DNA from: Takakia lepidozioides | Taxonomy: Eukaryota; Streptophyta; Takakiopsida; Takakiales; Takakiaceae | Direction: 5' to 3' | Assembly: GCA_030704615.1 (NCBI GenBank) | Contig: CM060731.1 | Span: 72,334,756 to 72,398,755, forward strand | Length of the DNA stretch: 64,000 nt | Part shown: positions 22,316 to 33,713 of the stretch, one piece after another | Numbering within the stretch: position 1 is the first letter of the stretch | Layout of the letters: each line of letters opens with the position of its first letter | Notes under the pieces: generated by a model | The model's database searches: none | What the model saw: only the letters and a program-made list of their open reading frames with translations | Told to the model about the DNA's origin: nothing | Program-made: the position numbers and the translations under genes

Positions 22316-23340
22316 TGTTAGAGGGCTGCTTGGGACTTAGACGCTTTTACGGGTTCTGTGGGGTACCCATAATTTTTGCGTAGACTGAGACCAACAGGAG
22401 CATTAGGGGTGGCAGCAGCAGGCTTTAGGGGGGTTACACAGCCCGACACAGCTCCACACAGCCCGCCATAGCCCGCCATAGCCCGCCATAGCCCGACATA
22501 GCCAGTCACAGCCCGCCACACTTTCGCACAGCTCCACACAGCCCGTCACAGCCCGACACAGCCCGCCACAGCTTTGCACAGCCAGTCACAGCCCGACACA
22601 ACTTTACACAGCCAGTCACAGCCGCCACAGCTCCGCACAGCCCGACACAGCCAGTCACAGCCCGACATAGCTTTACACAGCCAGGCACAGCATGACACAG
22701 CCTGTCACAGTACATGGGGAACAGTTATCATTGACAGGGAACGACTGTGAGGGAATGACATCTGTAGAGGGAACGTGTTAGTTCAGGGGTGACGGTTAGT
22801 TAGTTAGGTGGTTAGAACAGCTTGCCGATAGATTAGGAGAGCGACAACGGGAAAGGGATCACTTCACGGGGAGCGCTTCTTGGTCATGGAGAAGAGGAGA
22901 TCAGGCGGAGAGCAAGAACGAGAGCACAGAGAAGGAGGAAAGATGAACAGTAGATGCTTATTACATGCAAAGCTGTAGTGATACTGTAGGGCAGATTAGA
23001 GTCACCATGGCATTGGCCTGATACCTGATAAATCATAATCTGATACTTATTCGATACAATCACACTGTGTAGAGGGACATGAGTGAAGCTGTGAAATGAA
23101 TGCATGATTAACTGGAACTAAGTAGATACTGAAGCAATCTAATGCTTTAGTATCAGATAAGGTAAATTGATAACATGAAGGCAAGAAAGAATACAAATGG
23201 GAAGCACAACCATGATTCACTAGCTGCAGGTCATGACTGATAGTTCTGAGCGGGCTGAGTGATTAGAGACATCAAACTCTTCTATCTTGGAGTTTCCACC
23301 TCGGATAGCGAAGGGATGGGTGAGTAAAAGCCGTTTGACA
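22316..23340 (+). repeat. 3' LTR of element 2
   Basis: 1025 bp, TGTTAGAGGG to CGTTTGACA, very similar to the 5' LTR. Differences include a run of CCCGCCATAG repeats near 22465-22495 and an extra GGGAACGACTGTGAGG segment. The length difference from the 5' LTR (980 bp) lies mostly in the CACAG array. Confidence 0.85.
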
Positions 23341-23525
23341 AGCATACATAGGGAATGGTTATCATTGGCAGGGAACGACATCTGCAGGGGAAACGTGTTA
23401 CTTCTTGGGGTGACAGTTAGTTAGTTAGGTGGTTAGAACAGCTTGCTTGTAGATGAGGCAGAGCAGCAACGGGGGAGGGATCACTTCTTGGAGAGCGACT
23501 TGGTCAGGGGAAGAGGAGATGAAAT
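23341..23525 (+). repeat. Outer LTR, right half
   Basis: AGCATACATAGGGAATGGTT continues exactly where the left half stopped (compare CAGCGTACATAGGGAACGG in element 1). It runs on through the TTAGTTAGTTAGGTGGTTAG block and GATCACTTCTTGGAGAGCG, then diverges near 23525. Its terminal 300 or so bases are absent, so the outer copy is truncated. Confidence 0.75.
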
Positions 23526-25527
23526 ATAAAGGACTGCATATACATCCTGTGGCAGTATATGATACTGTCAGTACACCCTTCACATCATTCCACATTTAAC
23601 CATGTCATTACACCATGTCCAGGGGGTATTTCCACTTGACCACCCTGGCTGCCTCAAAAACCAGTTACCATTTATATTACTGCCATATTTCAGTGTCAGC
23701 CGAATAGCCACAGGCAGAAACTTCACCATACCCTGGCCTAAGCATCTAGCTAACAAAGCCATCTGGGTTGGAACATAACAGGGGCCTTTTACCAACAGAA
23801 GTACCCGAGTAGCTACAGCAAACAGTTCCTTGCAGCCTCTCAATTTGTTTCCAACTACCATAAGGTAAGCAAAGCAAACTAGGGCCTAGAAAATAGATGT
23901 GTGTCTCTCACACAAGCCATCATAAACCCAGCTGTCACAACATAACAGAGGTTTTCCACTGGCTGGGCCGAACTAGCCCATCGAAGAAAGTATTACACTT
24001 GTTCTTCAAAAATCAAGGAAGAAAAGAGGCAGGATCAAGAAAAACCATAGAGTAGTTTAGTTTTTCAACATTTTAAGATGAGTCCCTGGCAAGCGATTCC
24101 TTCCCCTGCTTTGCAATCCTACTTGGCATCCAGCAGCACCTAGATATCAGAATGCGGAAGCCCTCACCTGTGCCCGTCCCAAAAACAACCACAACGCATT
24201 ATGAGTTAGTGAGGATGCACGAGGTGAGTAACATGCTTCCGCACTTGCTATCGAGGTCAAATACACTTCAATATAAGCGCAGAGAATGCCAAAGAAAGCA
24301 GGGAAGCAAAACAAACAGAAAAAGAACCTTTTTTTACTGTCTGGGGGAGAGTCGTCATCTCTCCACAAGCCTAACCGTGCAGGGAGTGCAACACCACAAC
24401 ACTACTACCTCAACCAAAGCAAAGTCTTGCCAAGCACAAGAAAAAAGAGCTTGGTCTCAAAAGGTAGGGTTTATAAAGGGAGGGAGAGAGACTTCCTTGT
24501 TCTACCAAGACGCCGCCATTCATCAAAGATCCAGAGGAGGGCTCCTAGGGAAACGTCATAAGCATGCAGGTGGTACCTCCGCCATCATTGCCGCGGTTCC
24601 CTTGTGCAGCAAAAAAAACAGACAACTAAGACAGTGAATCTTCCCTCATCTCTAAGCCACCGCCATCGCCTTAAAGAGCCCGCCTAGGCGGCGCTCACAG
24701 GAGCCATAAACACTCAAGGATTGGCAGTTCAAGGTATCTGCAGCACGAGCACCATCGCTCCTCCCAAGCCGCCATCGCGCACGCTCTCGCAACGCAAAAA
24801 GAAAGACATTAGGGTTGCGCAGGGTTTTCCCTTGTCTGGCCCGTCATTCATCCTTCTCAGGATGAAAAACATCCGCCAGCCTGTACGCCCGACGGACGTT
24901 GTCCGTTTCTCATTCGCGGAAGATGAAAGACATCGTGCATTCATCCTGTCTTGCACTCAACGGATGTAGTCCTATGTCTCTAGGTTAGATGAAAACATCT
25001 TGATCGGGGTATTATACCCGTCTTGGTCCCCCTTATTTAGTCGTCTCAATGAAGTCCTGTTTTCATCCAGGTTGGATTGAAAAAGTAGAAACTGACGGGA
25101 GTTTTGCAACTCACAATATTTTAGTGAAGAAATATTTCACTAGGGTTGGATGAAAAACCTCCAAAATTCCCTGCAACCCTATTGTTCAATTTGTTCAATT
25201 TCCTCAAAGATGGAATCGGGAAACAACAATTCCATAAGCCCAGTTTCCAGAGGGAGAGAGAGGGAGTGAGAGGTAGTGAGAGGGAGAGATCAGGGGGCAA
25301 CAAAGAAAATAAAAGAAGTGGGGGGGGAGAGTGACTGAGCAGCTGCTGGCTGGGCTCAGTCACTCCCCCCTCCCCCCCCCCCCACATTCTCTGTTTTTCT
25401 TTGTTTGCCCCCTTCTCTTGGGAAACAAAGGGACAGATCCGACCTCTGTCAGGCTTGACTTGGTAGTAAGATTACCTTCACATATAGAATTAATCCGTTT
25501 CTCCATATATCCTCCTACAAATCCCTT

Positions 25528-25731
25528 TCACATAAGCATCATTTGTTTGTGTGTGAGATCCCCAAAAACAGCCTCAGAAGGGTTGGCTTTTGGTTCAGCC
25601 TCGACTTTTTCAAAGTTAGTCAACAGATGTACATGCACAATTCCCTTGATAGATTTGAAGAGAGCGTCTCTTTGGTGAGAGAACCCTGGACAGTGTATCA
25701 GAAAATGCGTACTGCCTTCAGAATTGCCCAC
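25528..25731 (-). pseudogene. Relic of a non-LTR retrotransposon reverse transcriptase C-terminus
   Basis: The minus strand reads RCVGNSEGSTHFLIHCPGFSHQRDALFKSI. The spacing of Cys, His (HFL-HCP) and following basic residues resembles the Cys/His motif that ends many LINE ORF2 proteins. No RT core is found beside it. An alternative is a chance match, but a related DNA segment recurs at 35.65 kb, which supports a repeat origin. Confidence 0.45.
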
Positions 25732-25759
25732 ACAACGGGCAATTGCACTCTCCCTTTTC

Positions 25760-25910
25760 CTCTCTGCTTCTGTTTGCTGTTCAAAGGTAGGCTTCCTGCC
25801 TTGAGTTTAAATTTCAGTCTAGTGCCGAGAGTGTAGACCTGAGTCATCCAAGATGTCCTCCCCCATGTCACTGACTGGAAACAAGTTCAGGGAAAGTTTT
25901 TTGCCTAACT
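25760..25910. repeat. Dispersed repeat, copy a
   Basis: Shares with 35655-35800 the ordered blocks CTGCTTCT-TTTG, GTTCAAAGGTAG, TCTAAATTTCAG/TTTAAATTTCAG, and TGTCAC-ACTGGAAA with GGGAAGTTTTATG/GGGAAAGTTTTTTG. It adjoins the LINE-like relic, so both copies probably come from one retroelement. Confidence 0.55.
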
Positions 25911-28363
25911 TCATTTTCATCAGACAATCTCATGACAACAGACATGGTTGGACACTACAGCCGCTAAGAGCCGATTTATCCAGCAGGGAAGACTTGCGGT
26001 TCCAGGTCCAGGTCCTTGAGAATCTCTTCTCTATCTTCTTATCTTCTGCCAGGACTTAGCCTGTTGATAGGTCGGTGGGCGTCCCCTTGTTTCCAATATA
26101 GAGTTGATTAACTTAGGATATCTGGTGTTGGACATATGCTGCAGCTGACCCCCATCTGACCTCCCCCCCCCCCCAACCCTTTTTTTTCATTGTTGCCCCC
26201 CCTCTCTCCCCTCTGTCTCCCTCCTCGGAACTGGCTGGTTGCATCAGTTTTCTTTGCATGATTTTTCCATCTATACCAGATGGACTCTAAAAGGTGTTTC
26301 ACCCGACTTGTAAAGGTTTTCTATCCATACCAGAAGAATCACCACTGGGTGGACACTAAAGTATCTTTAAAAAAGACCTATAATTTTTCATTCCTCTTTT
26401 ATTGACTTTCATCTATATCAGAGATGAGTCACCAGAGAATGAGGAATTACCTCCATATAGGGGTTATGACACTGGCCATCCTATCTATAATTTTTCCATC
26501 CATTTTGCCGGATTAAAATACCAGGATTTGAATTCATTTTATTCCCCCTCTATGCTTTTTAACCTTACTGGATGAGGCTTTCTCTTAAGGGATGACGAAT
26601 TACCTGTTAGGATGAAAAACCGTTGCCCTGGATGATGGATACTACTTTTTCATCCTGCTGATGGACCTCATCCCAACAAATGAACCTATTTATTTTTTCA
26701 TCTGGACCGGATGAAAAAAACAGCTTATGATGGCCATGGAGATTTTTTTATTACCCTTATTATTGCTAATTAGGAGTGAAACCCTAACTCCTACCCTATA
26801 ATCTACTGTTAAAAACCTAGCTAACGGATGACATCCGTCGTGTTCTTGAGAAAGGGTATTATATTATTCACCTCCGGATGAAAAATCGGGCTCTTTCCCT
26901 AGGGTGTTCTCTCCCGCTGTCAGCTGCATTCCTCATGCTGTGGCTCGCGAGTTATGGCGTCTGAGCTTCTGCTGCATACCCTTCTTTCTGCTGCTTCATG
27001 CCGGACGAGCTCCTGGGGATGTGCAATGGTGGCGTCTGGTCTCTTCTCACAAGAGATGTGGATAAGGATGTGTGCAAAAGGAACATACTGCTGTTGCCTG
27101 CAGCCCCGATTTCGGTCCGCTTGCTCCCGGTTTGACATGATGATGCTTGCTTTTGACTTATCTTTTGCTGCTGCTGATGGAGCACTTTGGCCTAGCAGCC
27201 TTGTCTCATGCAGCACTGTATGTGAATCCTACCTTGTCTTGACAGCTTTGCCCGTGGATTTTTAGACTAGGTTCCCCCTTTTTTTTGGCCTTAAAAGAGG
27301 ATTGATGGTGTAAGGGACAAGTCATAAGTGGTTGTTTGGCCTCTAAGGATGAGGAGACCTGAGTTTTGTTAAAGAAGACAGCCTGATAAGGCAGTGACAA
27401 GCCGATTTCAGACTTGGTTTTGTTGTGGAATGGAGCATAGTGAGGTTCTATTTGAAAAACATGGCATTATCCTCCTGTGAAACACTGACGGTAAGCTCTA
27501 AAGGACTTTGGCCAATGATTATTTACTCTATTTTGCCATATGAATAGCCACCTGCATTGTATGATTTATCTTGGCTTGGTCTTGGGCACTCAAAGTGTAT
27601 GTGTGTCCAGATCTGGATGCTGTGACAGGGCAGACCTTTCTTCCATGCAAAAGTCCTATGTGCACAGGTCCTGAATATATACAATGACAGACTGTTCTTA
27701 CATATCCAGAAGGCCTTGCACGATGCATGCTTTGGGGTGCTTACATTTGGCCAAATGTGAAGCTGTAATATGGCTTACCTTGCCCAAGAAGTGTACTTGG
27801 TGGCAGGCCTGAAGTGTAATTAATTGCAGGCTAGTCCTTCCTGCTGCCGGTGTGAACACTCACGGAATGTGTTGCAGGCAGACTGTTCTTCCTACTTGGC
27901 ATAATGCTTGTCTTGGATCACCTCAGGTACTTTGTATACATACTTGGATATTAATGTGTCAGGATACTCTTATTGCCCTGATATCTTGCATGGGTGTATA
28001 TCTTATGGATACTATGGATGATGTCATCTGAGGCTGCAATTCTGACTGATATTGTGCATAAGGGTCCTTGGGTCATGACAGGAATCTGATTATGAACATA
28101 CCCCGCCCTCCCCCCTGTTTTATCTCATGACTGACGGTGCGTCACTTGGCGTGTTCCTACAAGACTGGAAAATGTTGATGGTGGCCCTATCATGGGGCTG
28201 TTTATGTCTTAATTACAATGACCCTAGTTGGGCTTGTCCATGTCTTGACATGACTGAATATCTTCCCTCTCTCTTTTAACTTTTTCTGCAAAAATGAGGG
28301 GTCACGCTCTGAGGTTAAGAAAACCTTGCTTTGGTCCGCATTATAGACCTGCTGGAGTACGGA

Positions 28364-29081
28364 TGTCGCGGCCCTTTGCCTTGAGGACAGGGGTCGGGAC
28401 ACATGAGGGGCTGCCCCTGTGGTGGGGGCAGCGGCAGCGATAGGTATGGGGGGGCTGAAGCACCCTTGAGTGCCCAAGGCACTCAGGGAAGCGGAGGCGC
28501 TCACTAGGTGGAGCCCCGCACACCGGGTTGCGGTGGGGTGGCTCCACAAGGGGTGGTGGTAGCTTAGCGGGACTTAGTGGGGGGGGCATAGGACTCACCA
28601 TGGGGGCGGAGACCTCGTGGTGGGAGTCGTGGGGAGTCTTGGACTCATCACGGTCCATAGGGGCCGTGGTGAGCGGGCCAAGACTCACCGCGACTCACCA
28701 CCGGGATCGAGGGTCTTCGTGGTGGTTCGCCATAAAATGGCATGGCTGGTTGTGAAACCCCCGCGGACAGCTACAGAAGTATATATAGGGAGTAGTAACC
28801 CGAGAACGGTGCAAGCCCGTTGGTGACCAAAAACTAGTGAGTAAGCGAGCGAGCCGGAAAGCGACCAAAGAGTGGGGAGCTGTCCGGACTGCCATCTACC
28901 AAAGGGAATTCCACTAGCCCAATAGGTGGAGGGTTTTTCGGGGAGCAAAGGGGGACCGTTATGTCCCGGTGAGCAGCCGAAGCTCCAAGTTGGCCCGGCG
29001 GCCAGGTTGGGAGTCAGGCGCGCGCATCAAAGCGAGTAACTATGACTTGAGGGGGAGCTTACCGAAGTGAGGTGCGCGACA
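28364..29081 (+). repeat. 5' LTR of element 3
   Basis: 718 bp, TGTCGCGGCCCTTTGCCTTG to GAGGTGCGCGACA. GC-rich with G-runs; a TATATATAGG motif at about 28780 is a candidate promoter element. It is nearly identical to 34561-35289, which suggests a fairly recent insertion. Confidence 0.85.
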
Positions 29082-29083
29082 CT

Positions 29084-29095
29084 TGGTATCAGAGC
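29084..29095 (+). other. Primer-binding site (initiator tRNA-Met) of element 3
   Basis: TGGTATCAGAGC lies 2 bases after the LTR end. It is the standard complement of the 3' end of plant initiator methionine tRNA used by many gypsy and copia elements. Confidence 0.92.
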
Positions 29096-29137
29096 TTAGA
29101 GTTCAGTACGCGATCGTCCTTGGGATTGGCCTCATCA

Positions 29138-30190
29138 TGGGGTCGGGCAAGCCAAAGCGAAAGCGGAACGGCCCAAAAGATGATGATCCCGGTGAGCCCG
29201 ATGGGGGCGACGTGTCACCGAGGCGGCCGTTTGAGGAAGCGATGCATGTTTCCGAAACGAGGCCGCCCAAGAGCGGGAGGAATCCGAGGAGTCGGAGCCC
29301 GAGGAATCCTTGAGAGCTCCGACAACCAAGAGATGCCTCCCATGGCCGGCACCTTTTGGGAGTTGAAAGACGTGTTGAAGGCGGCTAATGCCACTTCCGC
29401 TAAGGCAAAGTTTAAGGTGAAGCCTAAGGAACCCGGCACCTTCGAGGGCGTCCGAAATCGGAAGGCACTCAACACCTGGCTCTTGGAGCTAGCAGTACTT
29501 CCTCCGGGCGGCCCAGTTGAGTGACGAGGATCGGGTGGAAGTGGCTCCCACCTATTTGAGGGGCTATGCTCAACAATGGTGGCAGAAACGCCTTCACGAC
29601 CGAGGTCCAAGCCCGGAAACCTTGAACTGGAGTGGGTTCAAGGAATTGATGAAGAGACAGTTTGTGCCCCTCAACGCGTCCTGGCTCCCGGGACAAGATG
29701 AGGAATTTGAAGCAAACAGATGACATTCGGGGTATGTCCAGGCTTTCAATGTGCTGTTGCTCGCTCGAAGTCGCGGACATGGCAGAACCAGAAATGGTCT
29801 TCAACTTTGTGGCGGGACTGGCCCCATGGGCCAGGCGGAAGTTGGAGGAGAAGCCACCCAAGACTTTGAACGAGGCAATTGAGAGGGCTGAATGTTTCTC
29901 AGATGTCCCTAGGGGTGAAAGACAAGGCCGTACGGAGCTGAACCACAAGAAGATTCGGCGGGAAGGTGACTCCTTCCGACCGGAAAAGAAGTGGGATAGG
30001 CCACGCGGCGAAAATGGCACGTGGAAATCGAAGGGAGGGCCTTCACACGTCAAGGCGGCACCCGGTGCTTCGAAAGGAAAAGCGGGTGGAGCGGCTTTAT
30101 GGCGGACAGAAGGCGACCTTTGATGGAGTGTGTTTCAATTGCGGGGAGCCCGGGCACATGGCCAAGAAGTGCACGAAGCCCTGCAATTGA
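29138..30190 (+). pseudogene. Gag of element 3
   Basis: ATG at 29138 begins a basic segment (MGSGKPKRKRNGPKDDD). After frame changes near 29310 and 29515 come RKALNTWLLEL, YLRGYAQQWWQKRLHDRGPS and FKELMKRQFVPLNA, typical of retrotransposon gag. Another shift near 29720 leads to DMAEPEMVFNFVAGLAPWAR. It ends in the zinc knuckle CFNCGEPGHMAKKC at 30130-30172. Confidence 0.8.
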
Positions 30191-33100
30191 ACATGACTCG
30201 GGCGACCACGGAGCTGTCGGAAGATACCATCAGTCGCTTGGTGGAAGCGGTGGTCGCCAGGACTTGCAAGGTAGGCAAATTTTCTTGTGAGTTGTATCAG
30301 GAAACTGGCGCCTTACGAAAAGGGAGTCAGTTATTGTTCGTGGATGGGATAATATCCGGAACTAATGTGTCGTTGTTGGTGGACACAGGAGCGTCGCACT
30401 CCTTCATGACACCCGGCAACGGCACAAAAGCTGGGACTCCCGACAAGTGACGTGGGGGCTCTATTGAGGTGCGTTCTGCCAAAGGAGAACACAGTTGGCG
30501 ACAAGGTTGGCGATTGATGTTCCTCTTCAACTGGGGAGTTGGGAGGGACGTGAGAACTTCACCATCTGCGAGATCGATGGAGTGGATCTCATTTTGGGGA
30601 TGACCTTTTTGAGCAAATCCGGAGCGGTCATAGATGGCCGCAAGAGAGTAGTCACGCTGCCATGTGGGAATGGTGGCGAGGTTTTACGAGTGTCTGAAAC
30701 GCCCAAATCCGTGGGAGGGCGAATAAACCTTCTGTCAGCAAAGGAGTGGGCCGTGGAGGAGGCACACGAGCCCCAGTTTTTGCTTTACATTAGAGAAGTG
30801 AAAGGAGAAGGCGATGGGGAGCCGAGCCCAGATTGGATCAAGGGGATTTTGGAGAAATACCAGGATGTGATGCCGGAGGATTTACCAAGCGGCTTGCCAC
30901 CGCGAAGAAGAGTTGACCACAAGATTGAGGTGATACCGGGATCGGAACCGCCTGCCAAGGCGCCCTACCGGTTGAGCCACAGAGAGTTGGTCGAGCTGAA
31001 GACTCAGCTCAAGGATCTAATGTCAAAGGGGTACATCCGGCCGAGTAAGTCACCTTACGGAGCCCCGGTGCTATTTGCAGACAAGAAGGATGGGACGCTG
31101 CGGATGTGTGTCGATTAGGGCTCTGAATAAGGTGACTATCAAAACCGGTACCCTTTGCCAAGGATCGACGACCTCTTCGATCGGTTGGCAGGAGCGAAGT
31201 ATTTCAGCCGGATCGACTTGCGCTCCGGCTATCACCAAATTCGGGTGGCGGAAGGAGATGAGGAGAAGACCGCGTGCAGGACAAGGTATGGTTCATATGA
31301 GTTCTTGGTGATGCTTTTGGGCTCACCAATGCACCCAGCGACTTTAGCACGCTGATGAACAGCCTTTTCCAGGAGTGGTTGGATGACTTGGTGATCGTGT
31401 ACATCGACGACATCTTGGTGTACTCGAAAACAAAGGAGGAGCACCTGGAGCACCTCAAAAGGGTGTTCCAAAATTGCGGGAAGGGAAGCTGTACGCCAAA
31501 GCTTCAAAGTGCGAATTCGGGGTCACAAAAGTGGAGTTCTTGGGGCATGTGATTACACAGGATGGGATCAAAATGGATGACAGAAAGGTGAGGGCGATCT
31601 TGGACTGGGAGCCTCCGACTTCGGTCCCGGGAGTGCGATCCTTCCTAGGACTCGCCTCCTATTACCGGAAGTATGTGAGAAATTTTGCCAAGATCGCGGG
31701 GCCGCTGTCGGACCTTCTGTGTAAATCCAAAGTCTGGGTATGGAACACTTTTTGTCCAAGCTTTTGCTGAATTGAAGCAGCGGATGACGGAAGCTCCAGT
31801 CTTGAAAATCCCGGAGTTCGATCGTCCGTTTGAGATTCATACAGATGCATCGGACTTCGCGATTGGGGGTGTACTTATGCAAGATGGACGTCCAGTGGCT
31901 TACGAAAGTAAGAAACTGAATGAAGTGGAGCGACGGTGGCCGACGCACGAAAAGAGATGAAGGCGGTGGTGCATTGCCTTGAGCTTTGGCGCCACTATGT
32001 TTGTTTCCAACCCAGTGAAGGTGTTCACGGACAATGTCACGGTGAAGTATTTTGCCACGCAGCCCAAGTTGTCCCCAAAACAACTTAGGTGGCAAGATAC
32101 TTTGGCAGTGTTCGACGTGGATATCCAGTACAAACCGGGACGGGACAATGTGGTGGCCGATGCTTTAAGTAGAAAGCAGCAGCTCTTGTTGGTGTACAAG
32201 GGCGAGACGGCGCTCCAAAGGAAGATCCGGAAGGCTTGCCGGAAGGATGAGCTGGCAAAGTCCGTGATGCAGGACTTGATATGGGGTTAAATCGCAGTTC
32301 CACTTGCAAAATGGACTGCTCCGGTATAAGCAAAAACGTCTCTACGTGCCGAAGGGAGGGATCAGAGATAGCCTCTTGAGAGAATGCCATGATAGCCCGC
32401 TTGCGGGCCACGGCGGAGCCAAGCGCACTGCGGCACTCCTGAAGAAAGAGTATTTCTGGCCCAAACTGAGGGAGGAGGCAGAGGAGTATGTCAAGACATG
32501 CACCACATGCCAACAAAACCGGAGCGAGTACAAAAAGCAAGCGGGCTGTTACAACCCTTGCCGATTCCAGAGGGGACTTGGGAAAGCGTCTCGATGGATT
32601 TCATGACTGCTATGCCGCTGTCAAAAGGATTCGATGCAATCATGGTGGTGGTGGATAGGTTCAGTAAAATGGGCCATTTCATCCTCACCAAGGAGACGGC
32701 AACGGCGCAGGAGACAGGGCGACTTTACTTCGCCCACGTCTTAAAGCATCATGGAGTCCCGAAGGATATTGTCTCGGACGCGATCCAAGTTTACGAGTAA
32801 ATTTTGGAGGACACTTTGGAAGAAGATGGGGACGAGGCTGAAGATGAGCACCGCCTTCCGACCTACGACGGACGGCCAAACGGAAAGAGTGAATTCCGTA
32901 GTGAAGCAATTCTTGCGGAATTACGTGTCGGCAGACCAATCAGACTGGATGGAACACTTAGACGTGGCAGAGTTCTGTTATAATAACACAAAACACTCCG
33001 CAACGGGAGTTTCCCCTTTCGTATTGGTCTATGGAAAAGCACCTCTGGTGCCGACAAGTTGGGCCGCCCAAGACGTTGAGGAACCGGCAGTAGCGGCGGT

Positions 33101-33713
33101 ACTGGAAGAACGCGAGCGTTTGTTGAAGCTCGCAAAGTACAATATTGCCAAAGCTAGGAAACGGTATGAAAGGCAGGCGAATCGGAAGCGGAGGGAAGTG
33201 AAGTTTGAGGCAGGCACAAAGGTCTGGTTGAACATCAAGAATTTCCGACTACCTCCGGAAGTGAGTCCGAAGTTCGTACCTCCGTATGCGGGACCCTTTC
33301 GCATTCGGAAGGTTATGAATGAGGATGTGTATGAATTGGAGCTGCCGGCAAACAACAAGGTGCACCCAGTATTCCATGTCTCCCTTTTGAAACCTTACTT
33401 CAAAGATGAAACGCGTCCGAATCGGCATCAAGTGTTGCGTCCGCCACCTATGCTGTTGGATCATGAAAATGAACCTGAGTACGAGGTGGAGGCAATACTT
33501 AAGTCGAGGAGGTTCAAGAACCGAGAAACGAAGTATCTCGTCAAATGGAAGGGCTATCATCATGTGGAGCATCTTGGGTGCGTGCCTCAGAAATGGGAAA
33601 CACATCCGAGGCGGTTGCAGCTTTCGAAAGGCGACCTCAAAAGCGGAAGAAGCGTTGATGGGGACATCAACCTTGGAGCGTGGGGGAGGAAATGCATGCT
33701 TAGCCCGGTTTAG
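30191..33713 (+). pseudogene. Pol of element 3: protease, RT, RNase H, integrase, chromodomain
   Basis: Protease LLVDTGASHSFM at about 30372. [51 protein letters not shown] and catalytic VYIDDILVYSKTKEEHL at about 31398. RNase H: IHTDASDFAIGGVLMQDGRP at about 31837 and ADALSRKQ. Integrase: HDSPLAGHGGAKRTAALL with CTTCQQNR (HHCC), SMDFMTAMPLSKGFDAI and VVVDRFSKMGHF, then RPTTDGQTERVN. The chromodomain is at about 33478-33610 (YEVEAILKSRRF, TKYLVKWKGYH, QKWETHP), which in this group directs insertion to heterochromatin. Frame breaks fall near 30450, 31116, 31330, 31480, 31740, 31950, 32290, 32570 and 32800. Confidence 0.85.

Larger units (their letters stand above)
13263..23340 (+). mobile_element. 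LTR element 2: Ty3/gypsy retrotransposon without a visible integrase, nested in an older LTR
   Basis: LTRs at 13263-14242 and 22316-23340 flank an 8-kb interior with a primer-binding-like site, an ORF before gag, gag, protease, RT, RNase H, and an extra ORF. The flanking pentamers are AACGT (13258-13262) and AGCAT (23341-23345). Both derive from AGCGT, the sequence at this position in the LTR of element 1, so this is a 5-bp target duplication in which each copy has one G-to-A change. The RT motif VFLDDFSVYS and protease motif VDGGSGVNIM place it with Athila/Tat-like (non-chromovirus) plant gypsy elements; that assignment is by motif only. Confidence 0.85.
24858..26890. repeat. Cluster of GGATGAAAAA motifs in both orientations
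   Basis: Exact or near copies of GGATGAAAAA lie at about 24860, 25148, 26610, 26709 and 26876, with relatives at 24921, 24987 and 25074. Reverse-complement forms (TTTTTCATCC, TTTTTCCATC) lie at about 26262, 26384, 26491, 26646 and 26694. Spacing is irregular, so this is not a simple tandem array. Flanks vary. Nothing coding accompanies it. Confidence 0.55.
23526..28358. other. Long stretch without a recognised gene
   Basis: Both strands were read through. There are short open frames, but none shows a family I know apart from a LINE-like relic at 25528-25731. C-runs occur at about 25370-25384 and 26162-26175. A dense group of GGATGAAAAA motifs spans 24.8-26.9 kb. 27.4-28.3 kb is ordinary-looking sequence up to the target site of element 3. 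Confidence 0.5.

Noticed and set aside
24147-24969. Several frames of 60-160 codons on both strands
   Set aside because: Overlapping frames with no conserved motif, no splice support and no recognised family.
28202-28948. Overlapping long frames on both strands over the LTRs of element 3 (also 34400-35237)
   Set aside because: They are due to high GC content and repeat in both LTRs; no conserved domain.
33478-33610. Host chromodomain (HP1/CMT-like) gene
   Set aside because: It directly follows the integrase of element 3 in the standard chromovirus order, so it belongs to the retrotransposon.
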